From the NCBI RefSeq assembly GCF_000807855.2, contig NZ_JRYR02000001.1, forward strand, positions 1,357,881 to 1,421,880: a stretch of DNA of 64,000 bases, given 5' to 3'. Both the position numbers and the translations under genes were made by a program. The stretch comes from Flammeovirga pacifica. GTDB lineage: Bacteria; Bacteroidota; Bacteroidia; Cytophagales; Flammeovirgaceae. Positions 8,853 to 18,233 of this stretch are shown piece after piece; positions within the stretch are counted from its first letter, which is position 1, and every line of letters starts with the position of its first letter. Below the pieces are notes generated by a model. That model was not told the origin of the DNA and did no database searches. It saw only the letters and a list, made by a program, of their open reading frames with translations.

Positions 8853-9524
8853 TTACTCAGATTTTCTATCCATCCAATACCAACCTTTAATACATAGTAG
8901 CATCATTCCCAATAGGTAGATGAAATCTTCTGTAGGTATTGTTCCTATTCTCACCCCACTAAATGCTGCTGTATTATACCAAACAACAGGTTGGGGAGTT
9001 ACACTCCCAGTGAGTATACCATTAAAAATTAAAAATGGACCAATAGTAATAAGGTAGCTATACCAAAATGCTTGATTAAGGTGTTTTCTAGAGATTAGAA
9101 AACCAAAAATAATTACCACAAGGTTCATGTATGAGTAGATACCTCCATGTAAAAATTGACCTAATGCAATTCCAAATAAAAAATAAAAAGGAAGTTCAGT
9201 TTTAGCTTCTGATTTTGGGAAATATGCTTTTATACATTCATAAATGAATAAAAAACAATAAGGGATGATGATGAAAAACATCCATTCCTCCAAAGGTAAG
9301 AAGGCAAGGTCTAACCCGATTAAATAATCTGGATTAAAGCCCCATTCTTCTGTAGCTGCAAAAAAAATATCCCAAGGCAAATAAATTGACCAAAGGAAAA
9401 TCAGTGCATAAATAAGCTTACTCCATTTTTTATAAAAGGCCACTTTTTTATCAAAACTTAAAAAAAATGGCCCTGCAATGGCAATAAGGTTAATGACCAA
9501 GTATAAATTAAATTGCTCCGGCAT
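8853..9524 (-). CDS. Lycopene cyclase, fused CrtYc-CrtYd type
   Basis: Integral membrane enzyme that closes a beta-ionone ring on lycopene or gamma-carotene precursors. The 223 residues contain two tandem halves of the CrtYc/CrtYd type. The first carries LAFLPLEEWMFFIIIPYCFL (about residues 73-92) and the second IPTEDFIYLLGMMLLC (about 197-212); the paired acidic P-x-E-E/D motifs are the family hallmark. Other actinobacterial systems encode the halves as separate genes. It is last in the carotenoid operon and overlaps crtZ by 17 bases. Together with CruF it is expected to cyclise only one end of the molecule. Confidence 0.87.
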   Translation of the reverse strand: MPEQFNLYLVINLIAIAGPFFLSFDKKVAFYKKWSKLIYALIFLWSIYLPWDIFFAATEEWGFNPDYLIGLDLAFLPLEEWMFFIIIPYCFLFIYECIKAYFPKSEAKTELPFYFLFGIALGQFLHGGIYSYMNLVVIIFGFLISRKHLNQAFWYSYLITIGPFLIFNGILTGSVTPQPVVWYNTAAFSGVRIGTIPTEDFIYLLGMMLLCIKGWYWMDRKSE

Positions 9525-10002
9525 TGTTATGCTTTATTTTCTTTGGTTTTGCTTTAGCTTGTTGCCAATATTTCATAGGAACTATCAACATCCCAAAACA
9601 TTGACTATCGTACTTCCCTTGATTTTTATGGTGTACTTTATGTGCTTTTCTAATTGCCCTGAAATATCTATTATTAGTTTTATCAAACCATTTAAATCTA
9701 CGATGAATAAGTACATCGTGTGTTAAGAAATAACACAAGCCATAAAGTGCTATACCTACTCCAATCCAAACAAAAACATATTGATTATACATCATTCCCA
9801 ACATAATTCCCAACCATGAGGGAACTGCAAAAATAAGGAAGAAGGCATCGTTCTTCTCAAAGAAATTATCATGAGGTTCGTGATGATCTTCATGTAAATA
9901 CCACAAGAAACCATGCATTACATATTTGTGAGTAGCCCAAGCTACAATTTCCATCACAAAGAAGGTTGTTAGTACTATTAGAGTATTTAAAAATATATCC
10001 AT
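9508..10002 (-). CDS. crtZ: Beta-carotene hydroxylase
   Basis: Non-haem di-iron membrane hydroxylase that adds a 3-hydroxyl to the beta-ionone ring. In 164 residues it has the expected histidine boxes: H25-x4-H30, H37-x2-HH (HEDHH, 37-41), a THDVLIHRR block, and the C-terminal HKVHH (HX2HH). Length is typical of bacterial CrtZ (about 160-175). It lies between cruF (5-base gap) and the cyclase gene (17-base overlap), consistent with hydroxylating the ring made by that cyclase. Confidence 0.93.
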   Translation of the reverse strand: MDIFLNTLIVLTTFFVMEIVAWATHKYVMHGFLWYLHEDHHEPHDNFFEKNDAFFLIFAVPSWLGIMLGMMYNQYVFVWIGVGIALYGLCYFLTHDVLIHRRFKWFDKTNNRYFRAIRKAHKVHHKNQGKYDSQCFGMLIVPMKYWQQAKAKPKKIKHNNAGAI

Positions 10003-10007
10003 TTTGA

Positions 10008-10679
10008 TTATAGATTATGAGCGAATACTTGTAATGTAAAGTATCCTAGAATTAGTAAAAAAATAAATATTGATAAGTTGTTTCTATTGCTAATGTATTT
10101 GACTTTTAGAAAAATAAAGATAGACATAAAAAACCACCATGTAAAATAATTTTTAAAGGGAGGCATTTGATCCGTCCAATACCAAAAACCGAGTGGTTCA
10201 CATACAATTTCTATCAATACATCTAGCATCACAACAGTTATACTACTTATGATAACTGCCACCAATAATGGAAATTTATTCTTTTTTAAAAGTGCTCCTA
10301 GGTTACTACCCGCAATGGCTAGTATGATCCAATTGACAGGAATTACCAAAGGAACATCAAATACTTTAGGTCCGAGGTTATTTAAATAATAATACTCACC
10401 AAATAAAACACCATATGTCGTACCGTGCCATTCAACAAAAAAGCTGACCAAATAAGTAAATACAAACCAAGAATAGAATAAATAGTTTTTATTCTCCTCA
10501 AAGTACAGAATTACTAAAAGTGAACTTATTAAAAGAATAGGTGAAAGAGGTAATAACAATTGATTAAATGATGTAAAGGCTACAATCCCTCCTACAGCAT
10601 AAAATATAGCTAAAATACCTTTTACCTTATTTTCTAAAGAATAAGATTTTAGTTTCAAAAACAGTTCTTGCTTACTCAT
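10008..10679 (-). CDS. cruF: CruF-type carotenoid 1,2-hydratase
   Basis: Membrane protein of the carotenoid biosynthesis family (DUF422), which in characterised members hydrates the terminal C1,2 double bond of an acyclic end to give a tertiary 1'-hydroxyl. The 223 residues hold about six to seven helices. The polar blocks FFVEWHGTTYGVLFGEYYY (about 98-116) and LDVLIEIVCEPLGFWYW (about 152-168) are the conserved family segments. It overlaps the 3' end of crtD by eight bases. In this operon it would act on the end of the carotenoid that is not cyclised. Confidence 0.85.
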   Translation of the reverse strand: MSKQELFLKLKSYSLENKVKGILAIFYAVGGIVAFTSFNQLLLPLSPILLISSLLVILYFEENKNYLFYSWFVFTYLVSFFVEWHGTTYGVLFGEYYYLNNLGPKVFDVPLVIPVNWIILAIAGSNLGALLKKNKFPLLVAVIISSITVVMLDVLIEIVCEPLGFWYWTDQMPPFKNYFTWWFFMSIFIFLKVKYISNRNNLSIFIFLLILGYFTLQVFAHNL

Positions 10680-12120
10680 TGATTAAAGTTTCAACAATTT
10701 TAGAACTATTTAAACAGAGAGGTATTCCTCCACCAGGATGCACACTGCCTCCAACAAAATATAGATTTTTATATTTATTGGATTGATTTCTTTGTCTATA
10801 TAAAGCATGCGTGAGTTTATTACTATTCAAACCATAAAGTGCTCCTTTCCAACTTAATGTGTCGTTTTCAATAGTTTTTGGCGTCCAGTTTTTAGAACAA
10901 ATCACTTTTTGATGTAAATCAACCTTTAAAAATTCTGATAATTTACTCTTTACAAAATTTTCTATTTCAGCAACTTTTTGATCTGTAAACAATTCAGGAT
11001 TGGCTGGAACATTTATCATTACAAACCAATTTTCAGCACCTTTTGGAGCATCCTTTTTATTTAATTTACTACTAATATGAACGTATATGGTTGGATCTTC
11101 AGGTATTTTTAATTCCTCGAAAAGTTGAGTAAACTCCTTTTTATAATCATCAGAGAAAAAGATATTATGCAAATCCAACTCCTCAAATGAGTGATCTACA
11201 CCCCAATAAAACACCATTGCTGAAGAAGATAATTCTTTAGGTTTGGGTGTTTTTATTTTCTCATTCAAGACCTCTGGAATAAAGAAGTTTACATCAGCAT
11301 TACAAATAAATACATCTGCATGGTAAACATTATTTTGTGTGGCAACTTCTTTAATGTCTCCACCTTGATGTTTTACTGCTTTTACCTTTTCGTTAAACTT
11401 AAATTTAATGCCTTCTTCTTCTGCAAGAGTAGTCAAAGAGGTAATAATCGACCTCATACCCTCTTCAGGGAAAAATACACCATCAGAATGTTCTAAAGCA
11501 CTGATGACTCTCATTATAGATGGCGTCTTATAAGGATTAGAGCCATTATACGTGGCATATCTATCGAAAAGTTGTACTAATTGATCGTTTTTAAAATATT
11601 TTTTATTGAATTGATGTAGTGTTTCAAACCAACCTAGTCTTGTTAAAACTGGTAAGGCTTCGAATACTTCTTTTGTGAAAAGATCTGTGATTTTTGTGAG
11701 ACCACTTTCTAAGAAAATAGGTGATGTCTTTTTATAATCATCAATTATTTGATGCATAATTTCATTGACCTCTACCCCCCAAACTTTTCTTATTTCATCC
11801 GCAAATTTTTCAGCATCAGTGTAAGAAGTAAACTGAGTACCATCTTTGTAAAAGTAATTTGTGGCTATATCGTGTTTCTTGTATTTGAAGTAGTGTTTAA
11901 CATCTTTATTGTAAAGTTCAAATAACTCTTCTACCAAATGGGGTAAAGTAAATAAGGATGGACCTCGATCAAAACGAAATCCATCCATAGAAAATTCTTT
12001 TAGTTTACCTCCAACTGTATCTGTCCCTTCTAAGACAGTCACATCATATCCTAGTTTGTTTATTCTTAGTGCCGCAGAAACACCACCTATTCCTGCCCCT
12101 ATTACAATGGCTTTTTTCAT
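10672..12120 (-). CDS. crtD: Carotenoid 3,4-desaturase (CrtD type)
   Basis: FAD-dependent desaturase of the CrtI/CrtD family; it probably introduces the C-3',4' double bond into a 1'-hydroxylated carotenoid. I place the start at 12120 (482 residues), because the nucleotide-binding fold AIVIGAGIGGVSAALRINKLG must lie at the N-terminus and this ATG overlaps the idi stop (ATGA). A longer reading from 12177 would add 19 non-homologous residues inside idi. The GFRFDRGPSLFTLP segment resembles flavobacterial CrtD rather than CrtI. The C-terminal block VGGSVHPGGGIPLCLNSSKI is the family's FAD motif. It may alternatively act as a second phytoene desaturase. Confidence 0.85.
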   Translation of the reverse strand: MKKAIVIGAGIGGVSAALRINKLGYDVTVLEGTDTVGGKLKEFSMDGFRFDRGPSLFTLPHLVEELFELYNKDVKHYFKYKKHDIATNYFYKDGTQFTSYTDAEKFADEIRKVWGVEVNEIMHQIIDDYKKTSPIFLESGLTKITDLFTKEVFEALPVLTRLGWFETLHQFNKKYFKNDQLVQLFDRYATYNGSNPYKTPSIMRVISALEHSDGVFFPEEGMRSIITSLTTLAEEEGIKFKFNEKVKAVKHQGGDIKEVATQNNVYHADVFICNADVNFFIPEVLNEKIKTPKPKELSSSAMVFYWGVDHSFEELDLHNIFFSDDYKKEFTQLFEELKIPEDPTIYVHISSKLNKKDAPKGAENWFVMINVPANPELFTDQKVAEIENFVKSKLSEFLKVDLHQKVICSKNWTPKTIENDTLSWKGALYGLNSNKLTHALYRQRNQSNKYKNLYFVGGSVHPGGGIPLCLNSSKIVETLINE

Positions 12121-12644
12121 AAAGTTATTTTTGATTGTATTTCTTGTTTGACTATATCCAAACATAGTGGGAACCAAGCGGTAAAGTCATTAGGTTTATT
12201 TTTTAACCATTGGTCCAATTCTTCTAAAGAAACATATTTTATAGCTTCTACTTCTTCTTTATTAATGTGCACATCTCCATCAAAATTCCCAATAAATACA
12301 TGATCATATTCATGTTCAATTAGGCCATTTCCAAATTCAGCTTTGTACAAGACGTGTCCAACATGTATAGTTTCTGATTGAATACCTAACTCTTCGTTAA
12401 GTCTTCTTGGTACTGCACTTTCTAAACTTTCACCCGGTGATGGGTGACTGCAACAAGTATTAGTCCATAGTCCTCCAGAATGATACTTCGTTAATGCTCT
12501 TTGCTGCAATAATAATTCACCTTTAGCATTAAATAAGAACACTGAAAAAGCTCGATGCAACACACCTTCGATGTGCGCTAGTTGCTTTCCCATTGCCCCT
12601 ATTTCATTATCTTTTTTATCAACTAAAATTACTTTTGGCTCCAT
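12117..12644 (-). CDS. idi: Isopentenyl-diphosphate delta-isomerase, type 1
   Basis: Interconverts isopentenyl and dimethylallyl diphosphate and so feeds prenyl chain synthesis. The 175-residue Nudix-fold protein has the active-site cysteine segment TNTCCSHP (Cys64/65), the GES...RRLNEELG Nudix-like block (71-87), and HEYDHVF with the catalytic glutamate at 112. Length is typical for type 1 enzymes. It lies between crtB (1-base gap) and crtD (4-base overlap), so precursor supply is co-expressed with carotenoid synthesis. Confidence 0.95.
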   Translation of the reverse strand: MEPKVILVDKKDNEIGAMGKQLAHIEGVLHRAFSVFLFNAKGELLLQQRALTKYHSGGLWTNTCCSHPSPGESLESAVPRRLNEELGIQSETIHVGHVLYKAEFGNGLIEHEYDHVFIGNFDGDVHINKEEVEAIKYVSLEELDQWLKNKPNDFTAWFPLCLDIVKQEIQSKITL

Positions 12645-12645
12645 A

Positions 12646-13482
12646 CTATAAGATATTAACTTGATGTCTTACATAAGATTGAAAAAACAGTGCATATTTT
12701 TTAGGATCAGGAATACGTAAACGCTCTTCTAAAATAATATGCGCAGGTGTTTTCTTTACCTTTTTGAATAACCTAGTGTAATAAATATAAGCTAAATATA
12801 CTCCGAAACGAGATTCTTTGGGTAGTTGCTTAATACCTTCAAACCCAAAATCAAAGTCTTTTTGGATATCATCTTCTACTTTTTTCTTTACCTCATCGTT
12901 CCAAGTAGAGATGTCTATATTTGGAAAATAAACCCTGCCAAGATCTCTTACATCAGCTTTTAAATCCCTTAAGAAATTTATTTTTTGAAAAGCTGAACCT
13001 AAAGCCATTGCAGAAGGTTTTAAACGCTGATATTCTTTATCATCACCATTTAAAAACACTCTTAAACACATAAGGCCAACTACTTCGGCAGATCCAAGTA
13101 TATAATCTTTGTATTCTTGCTCCGTGTATACTTTTTTCCCTAAATCCATACGCATACTGCGCATAAATAAGGTGATTAATTCCTTTTCAATACCGTATTG
13201 ACGAACCACCTCTTGAAATGCATGCAGTACAGGGTTAGTACTGATTCCATCATCGATAGACTTATAACAATCTTTTTCAAAATCGTCTAACAACTCTTCC
13301 TTATTATATCCATGGAATGAATCTACAATTTCATCTGCCACTCTTACAAAACCATAAATTGCATAAATAGGATCGCGTAATTGTTCGTTTAAGAATCTAA
13401 TTCCTATAGCAAAAGATGTTGTGTATTTTACAGTTATTTCCTTTGATAACTTGTAACTAAGGTGATCATAAATTTTTTTCAT
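12646..13482 (-). CDS. crtB: Phytoene synthase
   Basis: Condenses two geranylgeranyl diphosphates head to head into phytoene, the first committed carotenoid step. In 278 residues both magnesium-binding aspartate motifs are present: D50-E-I-V-D54 within YGFVRVADEIVDSF, and D173-L-K-A-D177 within KINFLRDLKADVRDLGR. The length is normal. It lies 16 bases downstream of crtI and directly upstream of idi. Confidence 0.95.
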   Translation of the reverse strand: MKKIYDHLSYKLSKEITVKYTTSFAIGIRFLNEQLRDPIYAIYGFVRVADEIVDSFHGYNKEELLDDFEKDCYKSIDDGISTNPVLHAFQEVVRQYGIEKELITLFMRSMRMDLGKKVYTEQEYKDYILGSAEVVGLMCLRVFLNGDDKEYQRLKPSAMALGSAFQKINFLRDLKADVRDLGRVYFPNIDISTWNDEVKKKVEDDIQKDFDFGFEGIKQLPKESRFGVYLAYIYYTRLFKKVKKTPAHIILEERLRIPDPKKYALFFQSYVRHQVNIL

Positions 13483-13498
13483 AGTAATTTGGTAGTAT

Positions 13499-14989
13499 TT
13501 AAGCGTTGACGTGTTTTGTTGAAGGTATTTTTTTTAGCACTTCTTTGGCTACTAGTTGTCCTGAAATGATTGAAGGAGGAACACCTGGACCGGGAACTGT
13601 TAATTGTCCAGTCATCATGACATTATCAATCTTCTTTAATTTAATAGATGGTTTTAAAAATGCTGTTTGAGTAAGAACATTAGAAAGACCATAAGCGTTT
13701 CCTTTAAATGCATTATAATCTTCTACGAAATCATTGTGTGCATAAGTTCTTTTACAAATAATGTGTTTAGAAATATCTAATCCAGTAGCTTTTTTTAATC
13801 TATCTACCATTATTTGAAAGTATTTTTCTTTAATTTCTTCTGTATCTTCTAAACCAGGCGCTACCGGAATCAATAATACAAGGTTCTCTCCATTTTCAGG
13901 AATTATTGTACTATCTGTTTTGGAAGGGATACTTGAGTAGAACAAAGGAGCTTTTGGCCAAGCCGGATCATCATAGATTTCCGAAGCATGTGCATCAAAA
14001 TCTGTATCAAAAAACAAGTTATGATGTAATATCTCAGGTATCTCCATATCTAACCCAATATAATACATTAAACAAGAAGGCGCCATTTTTCTTTTTTCCC
14101 AATAGGATGCAGAATAATTTCTATGAGTTTCTGGAAGAAGTTGCTGATCAAAATGTTGGTAATCGCATGAAGCAATCCACTGTTCATGTTTCACTTCATC
14201 ACCATTAATAACAAAATGTGATGCCTCTCTCCCTTCACAGGCCACTTTTTCAACAGTACTATTGTAATGAAAAACCACACCTTTCTGAATGGCTAGTTTT
14301 TCAAATGCTTTGGCTACAGATCCAAAACCTCCTGTAGGATACCAAGTCCCCAATTTTAAATCAGCATAATTCATTAAGCTGTATAAAGCGGGGGTTCTTT
14401 TTGCAATATCACCCAAAAACAAAACAGGGAATTCTAATATCTTTAAAATTCTTTCGTGTTTGAAGTATTTACGGATGTAACTAGCAAAATTATTGATAAG
14501 GTTTAATCTTGGGATATTTTTCACCACTTGCCATTCGGCAAATTCTAAAAATGAATAAGATGGTCTATGAACAAAATCATCCATTCCTATTCTATATTTT
14601 ATTTCTGCCTCATCAATAAAATTAAGCAAGTGTTGTTTCGCTCCTTTTTCCCAAGACTCAAATAAATCTCCAAGTTCATCTAGGTCAGAGGGTATATCTG
14701 TATAATCTTTATCAGACCAATATATTCTATAAGATGGAGATAAGCGTTCAAGAGTATAATAATCTGAAACATCTGCTCCATTTTCTTTAAAAAAATTCTC
14801 AAATACTTCAGGCATCCAATACCATGATGGTCCAAGGTCAAAGGTAAAGCCATCTTGAGACCATGTTCTCGCTCTTCCACCAGTCATTTCATTCTTCTCA
14901 TAAACATGTACCTCGTGACCCTCACTTGCTAAAGTGATAGCCGCAGATAAACCTGAAAAACCAGATCCTATGATTCCAATTGAACTCAT
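13499..14989 (-). CDS. crtI: Phytoene desaturase
   Basis: Desaturates phytoene stepwise towards lycopene, using FAD. The 496-residue protein has an N-terminal dinucleotide-binding fold (IGIIGSGFSGLSAAITLASEG), the FDLGPSWYWMP motif typical of Bacteroidota CrtI, and the C-terminal MTGQLTVPGPGVPPSIISGQLVA block. It is the first gene of the seven-gene carotenoid operon. The paralogue at 10672-12120 shows a different FDRGPSLFTLP signature, which is why I assign phytoene desaturation here and 3,4-desaturation there. A 280-base AT-rich leader lies upstream and should hold the operon promoter. Confidence 0.92.
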   Translation of the reverse strand: MSSIGIIGSGFSGLSAAITLASEGHEVHVYEKNEMTGGRARTWSQDGFTFDLGPSWYWMPEVFENFFKENGADVSDYYTLERLSPSYRIYWSDKDYTDIPSDLDELGDLFESWEKGAKQHLLNFIDEAEIKYRIGMDDFVHRPSYSFLEFAEWQVVKNIPRLNLINNFASYIRKYFKHERILKILEFPVLFLGDIAKRTPALYSLMNYADLKLGTWYPTGGFGSVAKAFEKLAIQKGVVFHYNSTVEKVACEGREASHFVINGDEVKHEQWIASCDYQHFDQQLLPETHRNYSASYWEKRKMAPSCLMYYIGLDMEIPEILHHNLFFDTDFDAHASEIYDDPAWPKAPLFYSSIPSKTDSTIIPENGENLVLLIPVAPGLEDTEEIKEKYFQIMVDRLKKATGLDISKHIICKRTYAHNDFVEDYNAFKGNAYGLSNVLTQTAFLKPSIKLKKIDNVMMTGQLTVPGPGVPPSIISGQLVAKEVLKKIPSTKHVNA

Positions 14990-15205
14990 TTTAATTTTGT
15001 TTAATAGTTTGTGACAGATTGTTCAACTAAATGTATAAACAATAGGGTTAAAAAATTGTTTTGTCTAATTTTCGGTAAAAAAATCATCAATAAGTGTAAA
15101 ATACTAAAAAATAGCTATTTACTATACTTTTATATTATTTACTGATTAATAAAATTATCACTTTTATTATAGTTTATATACAAATATATTTTATTATTTA
15201 AAAAA

Positions 15206-15242
15206 AACGAGGGTTTAACTTGATATAAGTTAGACCCTCGTT
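15206..15242 (-). terminator. Terminator of the glycosidase lipoprotein gene
   Basis: Arms at 15206-15221 and 15227-15242 pair over 16 positions with a single G-T type mismatch and a five-base loop; the core is ACGAGGGT/ACCCTCGT. On the minus strand it is followed by U-rich sequence, which isolates the glycosidase transcript from the carotenoid operon downstream. Confidence 0.8.
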
Positions 15243-15269
15243 CTTAATTTATTGTTGTTGATAACAATT

Positions 15270-17951
15270 TTATTTTTTCATCAAATAAACATTTTCAATC
15301 AATGCAGTATTCACATCAACATTCATGTTTTCATTATAGTCTTCAAATTTTAAATTGAAATTATTTACGCCTTTTTTCAATTTAACTGGAATATGATTCG
15401 TATTTCCTATACTTGACCATTCATTTGCTCCTCTTTGTGCCATTACTAAAGCGCCATAATTTGTATTGTTTACAAACAATGTTCTGATAGCACATTTATT
15501 ATCTGTATTCCAAGGTCCACTACCATTTGTGTAAGACAACCAAAGCATATAATCTCCTGACTCAGGAACAGTCAGTTTAAATGAAACTTTTTTATTGGAT
15601 GACTTCGATAATTCTAATACTCCAGAAGGAGCCTCTGTAATTTTCACTTTTTTACTCGCTCTTGCAATTCTAGAAATGTTTTTCACTACTAATTTCCCTA
15701 ATTGAATTGGCTCTGATAAATAAGAAACATCACCCTCTGTATCAACTGCTCTTACTGCATATTCTGCTAAGCTTTTCTCACTAGTAACAGAGTATTTAGT
15801 ATTACTTGTTGTTTCTATTCTCTTACCATTTTTAAATACCTCATAACTCTGAGCACCTTTCACTTGGTTCCATTCCAATACATCTCCATTTAATTGAGCT
15901 GTTGGTGTCGCTAAATGAAATTTATTATTGACTTTATTAGATGCTGTAGCTTCAGTGATATCATTATTTGCTAAGGTAATTTCAATTTTATGGTCACCAC
16001 CTTTTGTTAAATCAAATACTGGTTTATTACTTTCTACCCCATCAATTTTGATACTTTTTACCTGATTACCGTATCCATTTAAAGCTATTTCTAATGTATT
16101 TTCCCATAACTTTACATTCTTAAGTACTTTAGACCCACCGTATCGTTTAGGAACAACAGGATTAAAATGTAGGATTCCTTTTTCATCAATAGAAATACCA
16201 TAATATACTTTGTAAATCATAGCCATATTGCCTGATAAACTCCATAACATTTCGTCTGAATTTACTTCAGTATCCATATAATCGCCATCTTCAGCTACAA
16301 AATTTTCTTTGTTAGTTAAGAATAAAGCTGCTGGTCTATATATTGATGCCAAACCGTGTTCTAGAGCAGTACCATTTCCTGTTTTAGCAGATGCAATATT
16401 CCAATATGCTTGAACAAATGGCCAAATACCGTTGTTATGATAAGGTCTAATTCCTGGTATTTGAGGGTAAACACATGCTGCACCATAAGGTGTAATTGGT
16501 GATTTCTCAACTATCGTTTTTGCTTTTTCTTCAGAAGCTACATCAAAAATGATTGCTAAAGCTTCTCCTAGTGCCTCAAATTTGGGCGACTGAACCATGT
16601 AATCTCTACCATAAAGATATTGTGCATAATAACCTTTATCTTCCATCCATAAATGGTTATTGATTGCATTTTTAAGATTAACAGCAGATTCTTTGTAAGC
16701 CTTCGCTTCTTTTTCTTTACCAAGTAAGCTAGCCATTCTTGATGCAATTTGTGTTGCCTCATAATGATCTACATTGGTTCCTAAATTTAATGAACGATAA
16801 ATATCTACATTATCCATCCATCTAGGATACGTTTGTTTTCTCCAATCTAAGAAAGAAGATTCTCCTCTCATTAAACCTGTTTCAGCATCATAAACAACCA
16901 TCATATCATCATTAATGGTATTAGAAACGACTTCATACGCTTCTTTCAACCACTTTTTATCTCCGGTAGTTGTATAAACATTCCATGCTGCTAATGCCCA
17001 AGTCACCCTATCCGAAGATACAGGCCATGCTCCTCCAGAACCAGTATCCTGAATAATTCTATTTCTTTTAACTTTTCGTCTTAATGATGTTTTTGCTCTC
17101 TCAGGATCTAAAATAGATAAGCTTAATACAATCGAATAAGAAATATCTCTTGTCCAAACTCCTCCCCATTCTTTACCTGTTCTGAAAGTACCATCGGCTT
17201 CAGAATCTGCAACTAACTCGTTTAATGCTAAATTATATAATGCATTTACTAAAGGAATATCTGATTCAAAAGTTGGATATTTACTTAGATCCTTAGATGA
17301 TTTCCACACTGGAGATGTGATTTTATCTGGATCAGGCTCATTCATATTAAAGGTAATTTGATAGATACCATCACCATCCTCATCTTTTAATTGTTCAAAA
17401 TCGCCGAGATTATCAAAATCCCATTTCATTGGCGCACTACCACCTGCAACATACACTCCCTTAAAATCTTTTTTATAGATTTTCTCACCATGTACATCTT
17501 CATAGTAGCCTTTTGAATTTAAATCTTTGATCACTTTAGAAAAATCTAAACGGATGGTCACAGGAGTATTTTTCTCCAACCAATCCATTTTATCTAACTC
17601 TTCTGTATCTGCGTGTTGTTCACCAAACTTAATTATTGGAGAAGTATATTTTCCATTCTCCGGGCGAATGACTAATCGATGGTTTTTTCCATATGGTAAT
17701 TCATCATCCTTTCCATTAATACTAAATTTAAATTCAATTGCACGACTGTAAGCATCTTGTAATGGACTCTTATAAGTTGAGCTCATTTCTTTATCGGAAA
17801 CCACTTTAGCAGAATAATCTCCTTGATCTACATGATCCTTGTAAACTGAAAATTGGTCGGAATCATATAATGTATTTTTATCATCAGAATCACATCCAAT
17901 CAGAAATAGACCTATAAATACAGAAAAAAGTAATCGTAAATTTATTTTCAT
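15270..17951 (-). CDS. Secreted lipoprotein six-hairpin glycoside hydrolase
   Basis: Probable surface glycosidase that acts on an extracellular glycan; the substrate is unknown. The 893-residue precursor has a lipoprotein signal (LFLIGC, lipid-anchor Cys20) followed by DSDDKN, acidic residues like the surface-export tags of Bacteroidota lipoproteins. Residues about 60-210 look like a beta-sandwich module. Residues about 235-640 form a helical (alpha/alpha)6-type domain with blocks GVWTRDISYSIVLSLS, TGSGGAWPVSSDRVTWA, RGESSFLDWRKQTYPRW and YHNNGIWPFVQAYW. A fibronectin-III-like segment (about 690-755) and a C-terminal CBM6/35-like module (about 765-893) follow. The helical part resembles debranching or rhamnosidase-like enzymes, but I cannot assign a GH family. 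No SusC/SusD pair is nearby. Confidence 0.75.
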   Translation of the reverse strand: MKINLRLLFSVFIGLFLIGCDSDDKNTLYDSDQFSVYKDHVDQGDYSAKVVSDKEMSSTYKSPLQDAYSRAIEFKFSINGKDDELPYGKNHRLVIRPENGKYTSPIIKFGEQHADTEELDKMDWLEKNTPVTIRLDFSKVIKDLNSKGYYEDVHGEKIYKKDFKGVYVAGGSAPMKWDFDNLGDFEQLKDEDGDGIYQITFNMNEPDPDKITSPVWKSSKDLSKYPTFESDIPLVNALYNLALNELVADSEADGTFRTGKEWGGVWTRDISYSIVLSLSILDPERAKTSLRRKVKRNRIIQDTGSGGAWPVSSDRVTWALAAWNVYTTTGDKKWLKEAYEVVSNTINDDMMVVYDAETGLMRGESSFLDWRKQTYPRWMDNVDIYRSLNLGTNVDHYEATQIASRMASLLGKEKEAKAYKESAVNLKNAINNHLWMEDKGYYAQYLYGRDYMVQSPKFEALGEALAIIFDVASEEKAKTIVEKSPITPYGAACVYPQIPGIRPYHNNGIWPFVQAYWNIASAKTGNGTALEHGLASIYRPAALFLTNKENFVAEDGDYMDTEVNSDEMLWSLSGNMAMIYKVYYGISIDEKGILHFNPVVPKRYGGSKVLKNVKLWENTLEIALNGYGNQVKSIKIDGVESNKPVFDLTKGGDHKIEITLANNDITEATASNKVNNKFHLATPTAQLNGDVLEWNQVKGAQSYEVFKNGKRIETTSNTKYSVTSEKSLAEYAVRAVDTEGDVSYLSEPIQLGKLVVKNISRIARASKKVKITEAPSGVLELSKSSNKKVSFKLTVPESGDYMLWLSYTNGSGPWNTDNKCAIRTLFVNNTNYGALVMAQRGANEWSSIGNTNHIPVKLKKGVNNFNLKFEDYNENMNVDVNTALIENVYLMKK

Positions 17952-18149
17952 TTTTTAAATTTTAAGTTTTTGTGTTTATACGACATCAATTTAAGAACAA
18001 TTATCCTTTTTAGTTAATAACACTACATGAAAAAAATGTTATTTATTAAATCACTGATTTCATGCAATTAAAATACGTCCACCGTCATATCATCTTCTAT
18101 CCTTATCACATTTTAAACAAAATTCATTTCTGAGTATTCTATTGATAAT

Positions 18150-18188
18150 TGATATCACAATAAATTTCTTTATATACTTGTGATATCA
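18150..18188. promoter_or_regulatory. Spaced inverted repeat, possible operator
   Basis: An 11-bp perfect inverted repeat, TGATATCACAA (18150-18160) and TTGTGATATCA (18178-18188), is separated by 17 bases. Each arm contains the self-complementary octamer TGATATCA. It lies in the 282-base gap between the divergent glycosidase and selO genes. A TTG (18149-18151) and a near-consensus TATACTTG (18173-18180) suggest that the arms flank a selO promoter. The regulator is unknown. Confidence 0.45.
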
Positions 18189-18233
18189 TTTCACTTTGAT
18201 AAAACGTAATTCAATAAAATTGATTTTTCTGCT

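Noticed and set aside
12121-12177. Longer N-terminus for crtD
   Set aside because: The extra 19 residues lie inside idi, precede the nucleotide-binding fold by too much and lack homology; the ATGA overlap at 12117-12120 is the better start.
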